64,000 bases of DNA, from the NCBI RefSeq assembly GCF_018873765.1, contig NC_057925.1, positions 4,971,568 to 5,035,567 of the forward strand, in the 5' to 3' direction. Each line of letters starts with the position of its first letter. Within the stretch, counting starts at the first letter, position 1. Below, piece by piece: positions 46,697 to 59,505 of the stretch. Position numbers and translations under genes: made by a program. Below the pieces are notes generated by a model. The model saw nothing but the letters and a program-made list of their open reading frames with translations, was not told where the DNA came from and made no database searches. The DNA comes from Telopea speciosissima (Eukaryota > Streptophyta > Magnoliopsida > Proteales > Proteaceae).

Positions 46697-49600
46697 ATGG
46701 CAGACACCAACAGAGATTCAGCATCAAAGAGGTAACTGATTCAGTTCCTTCAATGGATTTTTAACGAGACCCATTAGAGGTTACCACCAGTTATCTAACC
46801 AAGAGTTGTATTGCAGATTGGCAGTTGTTACAGGAGCTAATAAGGGGATTGGATTGGAGATATGTCGCCAGTTAGCCTCCAATGGTGTAGCAGTGATTTT
46901 GACGGCCAGAGATGAGAATAGGGGTTTTGAAGCTGTTGAGAATCTCATAGGGTCTGGACTATCTGATGTGGTTTTTCATCAGCTGGATGTGATTGACCCT
47001 GCTAGTATTGCTTCCCTTGCTCATTTCATCAAAACCCAGTTTGGAAAGCTTGATATATTGGTAGTTTTATTGAACCCTGTATTTTTATTTGTATCATTAC
47101 AGAGAATTTCATCAAAATCTAGTTGCATAAAATCTTGCCATCTTGATTAGATTGGTTAAATGATTTAAGCTGAAATCTGTTCTAGGTGAACAATGCAGCT
47201 GTCTCTGGAGTCAAATTAGATGATGCTGCTTTGGCAGGCATAATGGCAGTGGATAACTCTGTAAGTCTCTGACCCTCTCTTTTGTAGCTAACTCTTGTGA
47301 TAAACTGTTCCTAGAATGCCTACATTTAATAAGAATGTGTGTGTGAGAGAGAGAGTGAGAGACTCATATTTGATAGAAACCCTTTAAATCGCTCTCCGAT
47401 ACGTTGCAGAGGGAGTACAGGAAAAGATGAGTACAGAGTTCCCAAATTGGGTGTGTTATTAAGGGTTTGAAAATCCATCAAACAGTTCTCAGGTTAGGCA
47501 AATACCATATTTAATCCTAACCAGATGAAAGTCCTTAGCATACCCAAATCACTAGGCATAGGCAACACTTTTAACCCACCCTATTGTTACTCATATCATG
47601 CACATAAATGTCTTATTACTGTTTGTAATTGGGCAGTTTGGGTGGATTTGCATGTTCTGAGGCTGAAGGACTACCCTATAATCCCATCAAGTCTTGCGCC
47701 TATCCCTGAGACCCTATTTAATAATTAGGCAGGCCAATCATGTTTGAGACCAGCCCATGTATTAGGTTGGCCAAGTCAAAGGTTGTCACTACCTTGAATC
47801 TGAATCCATTCAGGAACAGGGTTGAACCATACTGATGCAAATGAATCCTTTCGGAGTTTTCAGAAATGACCCTGGTGTGGGATATTTCACATCTAGTATT
47901 TGGTAATTCAAACTATCTGATTGCTTCGCTTGACGGTCTGATCTGCGATATTCCTTTATGACCATGAACAACTGAGCATTTTTTTTACACTTTTTAAAGA
48001 TCAGTTTTGTTGGACCCAATCCGATCACCTGGTTCAATGGTCTAGTGGAACATTGCCTTTAGGAATTCTAGATAGTTTATTAGCTAGTGAGAGGAATAGC
48101 CTGCTGCTCAACAGGGGGTGGTGGGTGATTTGTTAAGAAATTTTGTGCTATTATCAAACTGATTGGGTTTGTTTTCTTGTGTAAAGTTATTTATTTTTCC
48201 TTTTAGGCTGCCTTTTCAGAGGTTGTATCCTTGGGCTCTTCAGAATTCTATTCATATATTAAAAAAAAAAGGAATAACTTTCTTAATTCTAATAGAAAAG
48301 GATTAAAGCTTACACAAATGCTTCTACTCATGCAGGAAGAAGTTAAAGCAGCTAAATTTAGACAATTGGCAAGGCAAACTTATGAGACGGGTGAAGAATG
48401 TCTACAAGCAAACTACTATGGCACCAAAAAAGTGACTGAAGCACTTCTTCCTCTCCTTCAGTTATCTGATTCGCCAAGAATTGTGAATGTTTCTTCCTCT
48501 GCAGGGAAGCTACAGGTACTGATGACAAGCCTGATCTTGTATGGATATATGTTGGAACACCTTAGAATTTGCTCCATCTAGGTTAGAGGTTTCGTGAAAC
48601 AAATCTTTTGCTTCTGTGGATTAAACAAGCTCTTAGTATTTTTCAAAAAAAAACCCTTCCTTTCCCTCAATTATTTGAATTTCATCATTCCATGCATCTA
48701 AGCAACATCTTTTTTCTTTTTCTTTTTTCATGTGGTACTTCAGTTAAGGTTCAAATATGGCGGAGATGTTTGTCTCCTCACATATTATTTGGAGGCTAAT
48801 CCTACTTTTCATATGTCAATAAAGAAAGTTCGAAAAAAGTTCAATCTAATTTAAATTGTATGTCAAATTGAGTGGCTTATTTCAACAATATGCTTGTCAG
48901 GGATGGTTGTTTCCCTTGTTTTTAATGGTCCTTGTTCAGATCTTCTGCATCAAACAGAATGAAAGGATGTTGGCAACTTGAGATGGAAGTTTGATTAGGT
49001 GGTAAAATATGTAGATTGTATGCCACTGAATCTGGGTCTGCAACCCATGCCATGACTTGAATTCCCCACTCCAGTCTCTTATGAGATTGAAGTCCTTGTT
49101 GAAACCATGAGCTTGAAAACTTAATTTATCGTTAATGTGTAATGATCTTCACATTGGATTCTCTACTATCGATTTACAGCTTTTTACATAAATCTGGACT
49201 AAGATTTGCCAAGACTGATCCAGTGCTATTACTTGAAATTATGACCCATTTTGCTTGCAAAGAATTTTGGTGGTAACTGCATGCTAAACTCAGGGCTACT
49301 CAATGAACTGTTATCTCAGTTATTCGGGGTTGGCTACAGAATTCTGTTCTGCTACTTGACCACTATCTCTCTTCCCTTAATTATAAAGTAAATAAATATA
49401 ACATGAGTTGGTATGGATACTATGCTAATTCAGTTTAATTGAACATAATTTCTCTCAATCTGTTGTTGCAGAATATCTCAGTCATCTGGGCTAAGGAAGT
49501 GCTAAATGATATTGATGGCCTAACAGAAGAGAGAGTGGATGAGGCAGTGAATAAGTATCTAAAGGATTTCAAGGAGGGTTTAATAGAAACTCAGGGCTGG

Positions 49601-49837
49601 CCTGCATATAGTATGTCCAAAGCAGCTTTGAATGCCTACACAAGGATTCTATCGAAAAAGTTCCCCAAATTCCGGATAAATTGTGTCTGCCCAGGTTCTG
49701 TCAAAAGTGACTTTAACTACAACTTAGGGAAATTTACTGTTGAAGAAGGTGCAGCAGGTCCTGTAAAGTTGGCTTTGTTGACTGATGATGGCCCTTCTGG
49801 GCTATTCTTTTTTCAGAAGGAAGTGACTTCCTTTTGA
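46697..49837 (+). CDS. SDR-5, salutaridine reductase / neomenthol dehydrogenase-like
   Basis: Exons 46697-46731, 46817-47060, 47186-47260, 48336-48515 and 49472-49837 give 299 residues beginning [34 protein letters not shown] and the catalytic YSMSK are intact. It differs most from its sisters in exon 3 ([15 protein letters not shown]), in [13 protein letters not shown] at the start of exon 5, and in [17 protein letters not shown], where the usual CPGYVKTD reads GSVKSD. That loop lies beside the cofactor and substrate pocket in this family, so substrate range may differ. Introns 3 and 4 are about 1 kb each. The promoter is complete. Confidence 0.91.
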
Positions 49838-50524
49838 TCGAATATTGTTCAGGAATTGTATTTTTCCTTTTTCTTTTCTGGTGGGGGGTTGGGGATGAAG
49901 ATCATCTTCTTTTGTTCGAATGCTGTTCAAGATCATCTTCATGAGAGAAAATAAAGCTGGAATTAACTTATTTCCATACATAGTTCTTTGCTCCAATGTA
50001 TAAAGCATCTCTCTAATGATGAAATAAAAACAGGTTAGAATTGGTACTAAATTGATTTGATTTTGTTATTAGATTCTCAGTTTGCTTGGTTAGATTGGTT
50101 TCCAATTGGTAGTCTTTACTTGTTCAAAGAAGCTTTGCTTTCCATTACCTTCAGTTGGAGAACTTGAAAAACACAGCACGAGTTTACTCTGCTTCTATTC
50201 GAGATTTTGAGGTCAGACACCACTTCTTAATCTCAATTTGAAAATACAGCTAAAAGCATTTGAAGGAAAACATCAGAAGATCAAAATTAGTCATTTAACT
50301 GAAGCAACAACAGAGCCCTTAAAACTCCACCACCAAGCCTGCGAACTCACAAGCCTGGTTGAGATGTTTTTATCTAATAAATTCGCATGAAAAACATAAA
50401 ACCGATACAAAGATGTGTCAAGTATATATAGTAGGGTGTCCTTTTTCTTTTCTAAGCAAGATGTAAACCTTCATCATACTTGCAAATAAAATTAGATAAT
50501 GAATTTATGTTTAATTTTGTAGAT
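49838..50524. other. 3' UTR and flank of SDR-5
   Basis: GAAATAAAAAC near 50020 follows the pattern of the other copies. The remainder is the duplicated SDR flank. Confidence 0.55.
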
Positions 50525-50690
50525 CTCTATGCATTCCCCCCTGCAAGGGATTGAAGAGGCACTTCTACTGGGATGCAGAAAATTAACAGTCAGGACGGAT
50601 TCTCTTGAACTAGCCAACTGGTTGACAGATGCTGGAGCTCACCCCTGGCCATGGAAACTTTTTCATTTAAATTTTGATATTAAAGTTAGC
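50525..50690 (+). pseudogene. RNase H-like (RVT_3) fragment
   Basis: The frame encodes SPLQGIEEALLLGCRKLTVR followed by TDSLELANWL, the pattern of the plant RNase H-like domain found in LINE-derived and solitary genes (E, then the TDS aspartate). Only about 50 residues are present. The equivalent flank after SDR-4 lacks this piece, so it is an insertion. Confidence 0.6.
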
Positions 50691-51438
50691 CTTAGTCTAT
50701 TTTTTAGTTTATTGTTCTTCCTAACTATGTACCTATTGTGCTTCAATAATAATATACCTCTCTTACCGATTTCCATGTTTATCATTCAATCTAAAGTAGT
50801 TTTCTGCTTAATGTTGCTGTTCACCATGAAAAGCATTATAACAAATAAACAGCCATTCTCTAGCTCAGAAGTTCAGAAAACAGACATTGATTATATTCTA
50901 ACAAATAAGACAGTACTCCACACCTGCTTCGCCCATTGATGAGAATCAATAATGAACTCAAAAGCAAAGTCATTAAGAGAGAGAGGTGAAGTTAGAGATA
51001 GTTGAGGATTGAGAAGCAATGAGGCCCAAGAAGTTCATGACAAAATTACTTACAGCAATCTAAGAACAAGTCCTTTTTTAAAAACTTTAATATAATGGTA
51101 AGCCATTATCTAGTTGGCCATTTCAAATGGGTTCTAAATTTTGTTGTTTTCCTACTCGAAGCACTCCAAGGCAAGTTCTGTAATGCATTTTGTTTCAGGA
51201 GATTAGGTCTTGCAGGACGAAACCCAAACTATAACCACATTCAACACTCATAATGAAAATTTTTGGTTTGCAGGGGGGGGGGGGGGGGAACCTCCAACTT
51301 TCCTTGATTGATTACAGACTCAGACTCTAAATTCCTAAATTTTTTTTTTTTCTTTCTTTTTTCCAATTCCAAGGAATACTCTGAGGAAAGAATTCCCAAT
51401 AAGACGACTTCTACATTACATGGTTTAAATTTCATTTT
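50691..51438. other. duplicated SDR intergenic flank, no gene
   Basis: Matches flanks at 35030-35700 and 39020-39760 in order, with a long G run at 51274-51290. Nothing coding. Confidence 0.5.
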
Positions 51439-51590
51439 CGTGTACTCAATGCACGAGACTCCCATCACTGCAGGGTCTGGGGAGGGTCATAGTATATGTA
51501 ACCTTATCCCCGTTTCGTGGAGAGACTGTTTCCCGACTCGAACCCCATGACTCCTAGGTCACAATGGAGCAACCTTACTGTTGCGAACAT
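51439..51590 (-). mobile_element. Au SINE, nearly full length
   Basis: Read on the minus strand: GTTGCTCCATTGTGACCTAG (A-box side), GGGGTTCGAGTCGGGAAAC (B box), CTCTCCACGAAAC, then CCCCAGACCCTGCAG and GTCTCGTGCATTGAGTACACG. The order is that of Au SINEs. A clear target duplication was not found. Confidence 0.75.
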
Positions 51591-52802
51591 CAAATTCATC
51601 ATGACCCATAATTTTAACCTAGAGCCAGATTCGAATCTCCAGCACTATGTGGTTTGAAAAAGAGTTTTCTTCTAATGAGAACTCAAAAAACCAATTTATT
51701 TTGTATTAGTCAAATGATTTTATTCTGATCCCATATCAGTCATATAAGGGATTTGATGTGGGTTGAAATGGTTTTTGATTCCATCATCTTATAAGCCGGT
51801 TTTAGGGATGAGTTCTTTTAATATTTGTATTAGTGGTATCAAAACAACTGATACTCCAATTCTCGTACGGAAGGAGTGACCTGATGCCAAAGTGAAGTAC
51901 TCATTCTTTTTGGTTCTGCTGTGATTTTGTGGCTGGACCTGGGCTTGCTCATGGGCATATAGTCTTTTGGTTAGGCTTATCCTAATTTGAATATGGATGC
52001 CAGCCCATGAGGAAACATGTATGCTGATGTGATAGGGGTTCCACAAATTTGTTAGCTTGATGGGATGCCAGATCGGGCTCCTCTCCGGGGAATCCATCGC
52101 TCAGGGAGTGTCTAGGGACACATCCAACGGTTGGGCTACCATGCATGAATCCCGACACATGCCAACTTGGCATGCGTGGTGGTGCGCCAGAATGTGTGTG
52201 CGGTAGCTAGGCTGTTTGATTTGTCCCTGGGCGATGGGACTCCTTGGAGAGGAGCCAAATCTTGGGATGCCGAGGAGGATGGGAGGGTCTTGAGAACCCA
52301 ATAATGTGCAGTGATTTACTTTTAGGAAAAATGATGGGCAAACGACTGGTACCATGTGTCCTCTCACACTCTCTCTCCTCCCTAACAAATGGGTCCCATA
52401 AATACAAACTCTGTGTTACTTTCTTCTATGTGTCCCATTGGTTTGGTGCGAGGGATTCCATTCTATAGTGGCTGCGTGTAAATCCCTTCACCCTTATTTT
52501 AATTTCAATTTTTTTTTTTTTATAGCTAGGCACTGCATATATTCTTGGCAAGCGGCAACTAGTAGGAATTTTAATCTCATACAAATAACTATTGCCTCAC
52601 ATGATCATTGATATGTGAGAGGATGTGTAATTTCATTTTTGAGCTGGCGTTATAAATTTTTTTTCCAAAATTATCATATGACAAGCTTTTACACCTCATT
52701 TTTTTTTTGTGTTGAATTCTATTCCTAATATTTAACTATTGCCTTTAACTTTTAAATTGGGTTTTCAAGTTTTACTGATTGGACTAATTGACTTCTGATT
52801 AA
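51591..52802. other. intergenic DNA, nothing recognised
   Basis: Several short open frames on both strands, none resembling a known family. CCATATCAGTCATATAAGGG and similar phrases may belong to decayed elements. Confidence 0.45.
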
Positions 52803-52820
52803 TGACGTAAGGGCACTCGA
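52803..52820 (+). promoter_or_regulatory. distal as-1-like block of SDR-6
   Basis: TGACGTAAGGGCACTCGA, full consensus. It now lies 1.87 kb upstream of the ATG because the 52916-54284 segment appears to have inserted between it and the gene. Confidence 0.55.
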
Positions 52821-52915
52821 ATGCAAACACACATTTCGCACCCTTGCGGTTTCAAAGTTTCAGAATATGCATGAGAGAATATCCTTGTATGAAACGTCAT
52901 GGATACAATTTTGTT

Positions 52916-54284
52916 AGGGAAAATTACAAGATTAGTCACTTTTGAGTTTCTTTTTACAAAATTAACCACTCTATGTTTCACTTAACGAAACTAACCATTA
53001 CAATGTCTATCTCTCCCTTACTTACTTTGTTGACATTTTTACCCCTGCCCGTATTCCCGCCCATCCCTCCCTTGCAACCCTTCCCACCACCTGGCACGAC
53101 GCATTACCCGTGTCTTCAGGCTTCTCTCCTTTGAGCACATGCAAACCCACCTCTCGCCAGCAGCAGAACCTCCAATGTGAGGCCCCTACACCTGTACTTC
53201 CACTGCGAGGATCCTGCACCCCTTGAAAACCCACTTCCACCGCCTTGAATCCCCTGAACCACGAGCCCCTGTTGGTAAAATCCTGTGAACATCACCGGTA
53301 GAGCAAATGTCCCGGGATTAAGTTCTGACCATAAAATGTAACTATCATGCTTGGATAGAGGAGCATTCAATACTATCAAAGTTAGACGGAAGCACCTCTT
53401 ATTGGTTAGGAGTGAGTTGTGAATTCTGGTGAGAAGCTTGTGATGTTTGATCCAAGATATTCGGAATAAAAATCCGTATAGATTTGTTGGCTTTTTCAAT
53501 TGCTTTCTCGTCAGGAAGAGCAGCTCCTAATTCCCATTGTCCCAAAACAAGATGGAAATTCAAACAAAAAACAGTGAGCTTCAAAAAGGTTTCCAAGGCT
53601 TATAACTGGGGCATCCTCTGCTTTTGATGGGGCCTTCAACTTCTCCAATACTTTGCTCCAGTGAAAAACAAAGGGGCCATCAATGGCGCATGGGAGCAGG
53701 TTATCATCAGACTGTCAGCTTCGTTTGGCAAATCAGCAAATGCTAACAAGGAGAGGTGGAATGGTCCACTAAATGTTTTTTCGATTCAAATAAAATTGCC
53801 CTATTTGCACATGCTACCTCAAGTTATGCACCTATCCATGGTGAAAATTGCGCAAAATAGCAGGTCACGAGTTCCTCATAGGAGCGGCAGGGCAGGGGAG
53901 TGCCGTTGCGGCGGAGGTGGGTGTGATGCGACAGAAGGAATGGGGTAGGGGTGGGGAAGGACAGAGTTGGTGGGGCGGGGCTGTGAGTGAGAGAGAGAGA
54001 GAGAGATGTTGCAGATGAGAAGAGGGGTTTCAGGGCAGGTGCACTGAGGAATTGAGGGGTTGTTGGGTTTGGGTGTAGCAATGGATGGGAGCGTGTAGAT
54101 GCACAGGCATGACGGGTGGGGTGGCAGAGGAAGAGGAAAAAGAACAAGAAGAGGCAGAGCAGCAGCAGAAAAGGGGGTAGGAGGCGAAGAATGGCTGGTT
54201 TCGTCGAACAACGGTGATCGGAGAAGAGAAAGTGAGGGTTTTGTAAAAGCCAACCTGATATAGCTTAATCTTGTCATTTTCCTG
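52916..54284. mobile_element. candidate non-autonomous element with gene-like cargo
   Basis: AGGGAAAATTACAAGATTA at the left edge and the inverse of TAATCTTGTCATTTTCCT at the right edge form short inverted ends; no good target duplication was seen. The interior has unusually long open stretches on the minus strand. One, near 53596-53400, encodes QWELGAALPDEKAIEKANKS and looks like protein-coding sequence I cannot name. The right third (53880-54240) is GC-rich and low in complexity with a GA run near 53991-54004. It interrupts the SDR-6 upstream region. Confidence 0.4.
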
Positions 54285-54406
54285 TTTTCTTAAACCATCA
54301 TAGAGAATCTGAGACCCAACCCGGATTTATATATTAATAAAAAATTCTCATCTTATAAGACTTCCATATTAGATTTAGAAAGGAAGAAGAAGATCATACC
54401 TTTGGT

Positions 54407-54577
54407 CCGGTGAAGAAAAGGCTCAATAATGGCGTAAGGGCACACGTATGGTTTAGTTTTTTAAATTTTATCTACCGGTGAAGAAAAGGCTCAATAATGA
54501 CGTAAGGGCACACGTATGGTTTAGTTTTTTAAATTTTATCTAATCAAAATTTCTTTGCTTAGGCATTTCTACAAATA
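54407..54577 (+). promoter_or_regulatory. SDR-6 promoter: 68-bp tandem duplication with as-1-like cores
   Basis: Two 68-bp units, 54407-54474 and 54475-54542, differ by one base in the core: TGGCGTAAGGGCACACG (54430-54446) and TGACGTAAGGGCACACG (54498-54514). The TATA position reads TACAAATA (54570-54577), a weaker form. Confidence 0.7.
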
Positions 54578-54667
54578 GGCTCTAAGCATATCAGTGCAAT
54601 GAAAAGCTAGAATAACATTTTGCCCAGGCTTTGGTTTGCTCAACTCCATCACTTCTCATCATCGAAC

Positions 54668-57600
54668 ATGACAGACACCTACACAAATTCTGCATCAAAG
54701 AGGTAACTGATTCAGTTCCTTTAATGGATTTCTAACCCAGCCCATTAAAGGTTACTACCAGTTATCCTAACCAAGTGTTGTATTGCAGATTGGCAGTTGT
54801 TACAGGAGCCAATAAGGGGATTGGGTTGGAGATATGTCGCCAGTTAGCTTCCAATGATGTAGCAGTGGTTTTGACAGCCAGAGATGAGAAGAGGGGTGTT
54901 GAAGCTGTTGAGAAGCTCAAAGGGTTTGGACTAGCTGATGTCGTTTTTCATCAGCTGGATGTGATTGACCCTGCTAGTATTGCTTCCCTTGCTCATTTCA
55001 TCAAAACCCAGTTTGGAAATCTTGATATCTTGGTAACTTTGGAGTCCATATTTTTATTTGTATCATTACAGAGAATTTCATCAGAATCTAGTTGCAGAAA
55101 ATCTTGGCATCTTGACTTGATTCGTTGAATGATTTAAGCTGAAATTTGTTCTAGGTGAACAATGCAGGTATCTCTGGAATCAAATTAGATGATGATTCTT
55201 ACGGAGCTCTAATGGCAGTGGATGATTCTGTTAGTCTCTGACCCTCTCCTTTGTAAATAACGTGTGATTGCAAGCTTTACAATCTGTACTTCATATTCTA
55301 GAGTTCCTCACAAGATGGTTATGTTAAAAAAGACTCCTAGATTCCTATCCATTACCAATTTATCTTGTGTCAAATTTTTGGAATGATTACAGGTTCCAAA
55401 TTTAATCCAGTTATCACTTGTGATAAACTCTTCCTAGGATTCCAACATGAATGTGTGTGTTTTTTGTGTGAATGACGGAGAGAGAGAGAGATTAGGATTT
55501 TTTATGGTATAGTAACAAAAAAGGAAACTCTGTAGTTTTTAGTTTATGGTCACCATTTGATAAATTTCTACAAAAAGTTGCCTCTAAGAAAGGTGTGAGA
55601 CTCCTATTTATTTGATAGAAACCCATCAAATAGCTCCCCAGTATGTTGCAGAGGGAGTACAGGAAAAGATGAGTCCAGAGTTCCCGTATTGGGTGTGTTA
55701 GTGTTTAAATATCCATCAAACAATTCTCAGGTTAGGCAAATACCATACTTAATCCTAACCAGATGAAAGTCCTACCATACCCAAATCACTAGGGTAGGCA
55801 ACACTTCAACCCACCTCATTGTTACTCTTATAATGAACATAAATGGCTTATTACTGTTGTAATTGGGCAGGTTGGGTGGATTTGCTTGTTCTTCTTTTTC
55901 TTTTTTGTGTTCTCTGGATCTTGAATAGGTTTCAGTACACTATAATCCTATCAAGTCTTGCGCCAATGATTGAGCCATCGTATTTAATAATTGGGAAGGC
56001 CCGTTTGAGACCAGCCCATGTATTAGTTTTGCTTGGTCAAAGGTTGCCACTGCATGGATCCAAATTCAAATCCATTCAAGAACAGGGTTTGAGCCATTCA
56101 GATGCAAATAAGTGGCACTGGTGTGGGATACTTCACACCCAGCAGTTTGTAATTCAAATTATCTGATTGTTTTGCTTGACAGTCTAAAACCTGTGATAGT
56201 TTAGTAGCTAGTGAGAGGAACAACCTCCCCAACATTGGGTGATTTGTTAAAGAATTTTTCAGCTATTATCAAACTGATTGGGTTTATTCTCTCGTATAAA
56301 TTTGTTTGTTTTGCCTTTTAGGCTGCCTTTTTAGAGGTTTTATTCTTGGGCTTTTCAGATTCTATTCAAATGTTAAAAAAACAAGGAATAACTTTCTTAA
56401 TCCCAATAGAGAAGGATTAAAACTTATGCTGAAATGCTTCTACTCATGCAGCGAGAAGTTAAGGAAGCTAAATTAAGACAATTCGCAAGGCAAACTTACG
56501 AGACAGCCGAAGAATGTCTACAAGCAAACTATTATGGCACCAAAAAAGTGACTGAAGCACTTCTTCCTCTCCTTCAGCTATCTGATTCGCCGAGAATTGT
56601 GAATGTTTCTTCCTCTCAAGGACAGCTACAGGTACTGATAACAAACTTGACTTTGTAAAGATATTGGTCGGTACACCTTAGTACTTGCTCCATATAGGTT
56701 AGAGGATTGGAGAAACAAATCTTTTGCATCGGTTTAAACAAGCTCTTCCTTGTATAAAAAAAAAAGTTTTTTTTCTTCCTTTTCCCTCAGTTATTTGAAT
56801 TTCATCATTCTATACATCTAAGCAACATCTTTTTTTTCATGTGGTAGTTCGGTTAGGGTTCAAATATGGCAAAGATGTGTTCTCATATTGTCATCGCATA
56901 ATTTGGTGGCTAATCTGACTTTGCAGGTGTCAATAAAGAAAAGTTCAAAAAAATCCAATCTAATTTGAATTGCTTGAAGAATAACAACCAGTCCATGAAA
57001 AACAAGAAGTTTGTTATGTAAATGAGATGGGCCACCAAATGGCATGTGAGGAATTCCTAATTCCCCATGATACCATGCTTAGATTGAATAACAGCCACTA
57101 TGGTTGTACACGCAGAGAACCCCCCCCCCCCCTTTTTCTTTCTTATTTTTAACACAAAAAAGTGAACAACCTACTGAAAAGGTCCCACCTAGTTCTGCTA
57201 CATGGAAGTGATGTTTTGGTCATTTTGAACATTAGATGGATGGGAAGTTCTTAAAAGAAGTAAAGAGTCTATATGTCAAATTCAGTGGCTTATTTCAACC
57301 ATATGCTTGTCATGTATGAGCTTTTTCCCCCCTTGTTTCTCAATGGTCCTTGTTCTCTCTTCTACTTCAAACAAAATGAAAAGATGATAGGGACTTGAGA
57401 TGGCAGTTTGATTAGTTGGTCAAATATGTTGATCGTATGCCACTGAATCTGGGTCTGCAACCCATTCAATGATTTGGATTCCCCATTTCAATCTTTTGCG
57501 AGATTAAAGTCCTTGTTGAAACCAAGAGCTTGTAACCTTGACTTGCCATTTATTTGTAATGATCTTCACATTGGATTGTCTACTATCAATTAATAGCTTT

Positions 57601-58251
57601 TTACATAAATCTGGACTAAGATTGGCCAAAAATGATCTAGTGTTATTACTTGAAACTATGATCCATTTCACTAGCAAAAAATTTAAGTGGTAACCCCTTT
57701 GTAATGTTCCATGCTAAACTCAGGTCTACTAAATAAACCATGATCTCTACAGAATTCTGTTCTGCCACTAGAGGACTTCCTCATCCCTTTAGTAATAGTA
57801 TTAGTAATAAAACAACATGAGTTGGTATGGATAATATGCTAATTCAATTTAATTGAATATAATTTCTCTAATTCTGTTGTTGCAGAACATCTCACTCACC
57901 TGGGCTAAGGAAGTCCTCAGTGATATTGATGGCCTCACAGAACAGAGAGTGGATGAGGCACTGAACAAGTTTTTAAAGGATTTCAAGGAGGGTTTGATTG
58001 GGACTCAAGGCTGGTCTGCCTATAATCTATCCAAAGCAGCTTTGAACGCCTACACAAGGATTTTATCAAAAAAGTTCCCCAGATTCCGTATAAATTGTGT
58101 CAGCCCAGGTTACGTTAAGACTGACCTTAACTACAACACAGGGAAATTTACTGTTGAAGAAGGTGCAGCAGGTCCTGTAAAGTTGGCTTTGTTGACTGAT
58201 GATGGCCCTTCTGGGCTATTCTTTTTTCAGAAGGAAGTGACTTCCTTTTGA
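54668..58251 (+). CDS. SDR-6, salutaridine reductase / neomenthol dehydrogenase-like
   Basis: Exons 54668-54702, 54789-55032, 55155-55229, 56452-56631 and 57886-58251 give 299 residues. TGANKGIG and the catalytic YNLSK are present. It is the only intact copy with the canonical NNAG ([17 protein letters not shown]); the others have NNAA. It also reads VSSSQGQLQ where others have SAGKLQ, and [10 protein letters not shown] where others have CVCPG. The exon 3 donor is GTTAGT. Introns 3 and 4 exceed 1.2 kb, the largest in the array. Promoter changes (duplicated as-1-like core, weaker TATA, upstream insertion) suggest altered expression. Substrate unknown. Confidence 0.91.
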
Positions 58252-59309
58252 TTGAATATTGTTCAAGGTTTTTTTTTTTTTCCTTTTCTTTTCTGGTTGG
58301 GGGTTGGGGATGAAGATCATCTTCTCTTGTTTGAATGTTGTTCAAGATCATCTTCATGAGATAGAATAAAGCTGGAACTACCTTTTTTCCATACATAGTT
58401 TTACTCCTATGTATTAAGCATTTGTCTAATAAGTAATGAAATAAAGTAGGTTAGAACTGGTACTAAATTGATATGATTTTGTTATTAGACTTAGTTTGCT
58501 TGGTTAGATTGGTTTCCAGATGTTAGTCTTATTCAAGTAACCTTTGCTTTCCATTACCTTCAATTGGAGAACTTGAAAAACACAACACAAGTTTACTGAC
58601 TTCAATTCGAGAATTTTAGGTCAGACAACACTTTTTAATCTCAATTTTCAAAGACAGACAACAAAAGACTTCGAAGGAAAAGGTCACTAGGGCAAGATTA
58701 GCTATTTAACTGAAGCAACAACAGTGCCCTTAAAACTCTGCCACGAAGAGGTATCAAACCCCTTCAGCTGCAAAATCTCAAGCCACTATGATCATTACTG
58801 TTTATCGGCTAACAAGTTGATAATTGAGGATTGAGATGCAATGAGGCCCAACAAGTTCATGGCAAGGGGGGGGGGAGGTGTGGTGGTGATGGTGGCGGTG
58901 GTGGAGTGCTGAGACGATCAGGGGAAGGAGAACGGCGGTATTTTAGTTTTAACTTGAAATTATTGTTTTGGCTATGAATTTAACCATGTGATCATTAAAA
59001 GCAAGAGTGAATGCAATTTCAATTTCGAAATTGAAAGAGTTTCTCACCTATTTCAGTGAAATTTGATTGGAATTTTACTGAAACAATGTGCAAAAGTCAA
59101 ATCAAACAACTTCCGAAATAAAAATCCCCTCATGAAATTGAAATAGAAATCATACCAAATCAAGCTTAACAGGGGGAAAGGTTGGACTATTTTTCGATTG
59201 TGTGTGGCTAATGGTGTCAATTAGGTATGGTTCGGGTTCTGGAATTGGGCCTACTTATGGACATCTAATCTTATGACTGGACTTTTTAGATTTCTTTTTG
59301 GGGAAAATG
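58252..59309. other. 3' flank of SDR-6 and MITE-like sequence
   Basis: SDR 3' UTR and shared flank to about 58860, then a G-rich GGTGGTGATGGTGGCGG stretch. From about 58980 to 59170 TTTCAATTTCGAAATTG and TTGAAATAGAAATCATACC resemble a MITE also seen near 16360-16550. No gene. Confidence 0.5.
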
Positions 59310-59505
59310 ATGCCAGACTGCTGGTATCATGGATTTGGATTCTGTGTTGCCGCTGCCCGTACGGCCGGCATGCGGCCTCACACAGGCAGGGTGAAATGAC
59401 TGCCCTACCCACTGCCAAAGCACCCTGCCTGGCTGGGGTCCACGCCCTGCCTGTGATGGCGTACGGGCGTGGCAACAGAGTATCCCGATTGCGGTATCAT
59501 GCGCC
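59310..59505. repeat. foldback element (TGTTGCCGCTGCCCGTACG arms)
   Basis: CTGTGTTGCCGCTGCCCGTA pairs with TACGGGCGTGGCAACAGAG. The middle carries GTGAAATGACTGCCCTACCC. No coding capacity. Confidence 0.8.

Noticed and set aside
53824-54277. Minus-strand open frames of 107 and 133 codons rich in Pro, Ser and Leu
   Set aside because: Low-complexity translation of a GC- and GA-rich stretch; no domain and no matching start context.
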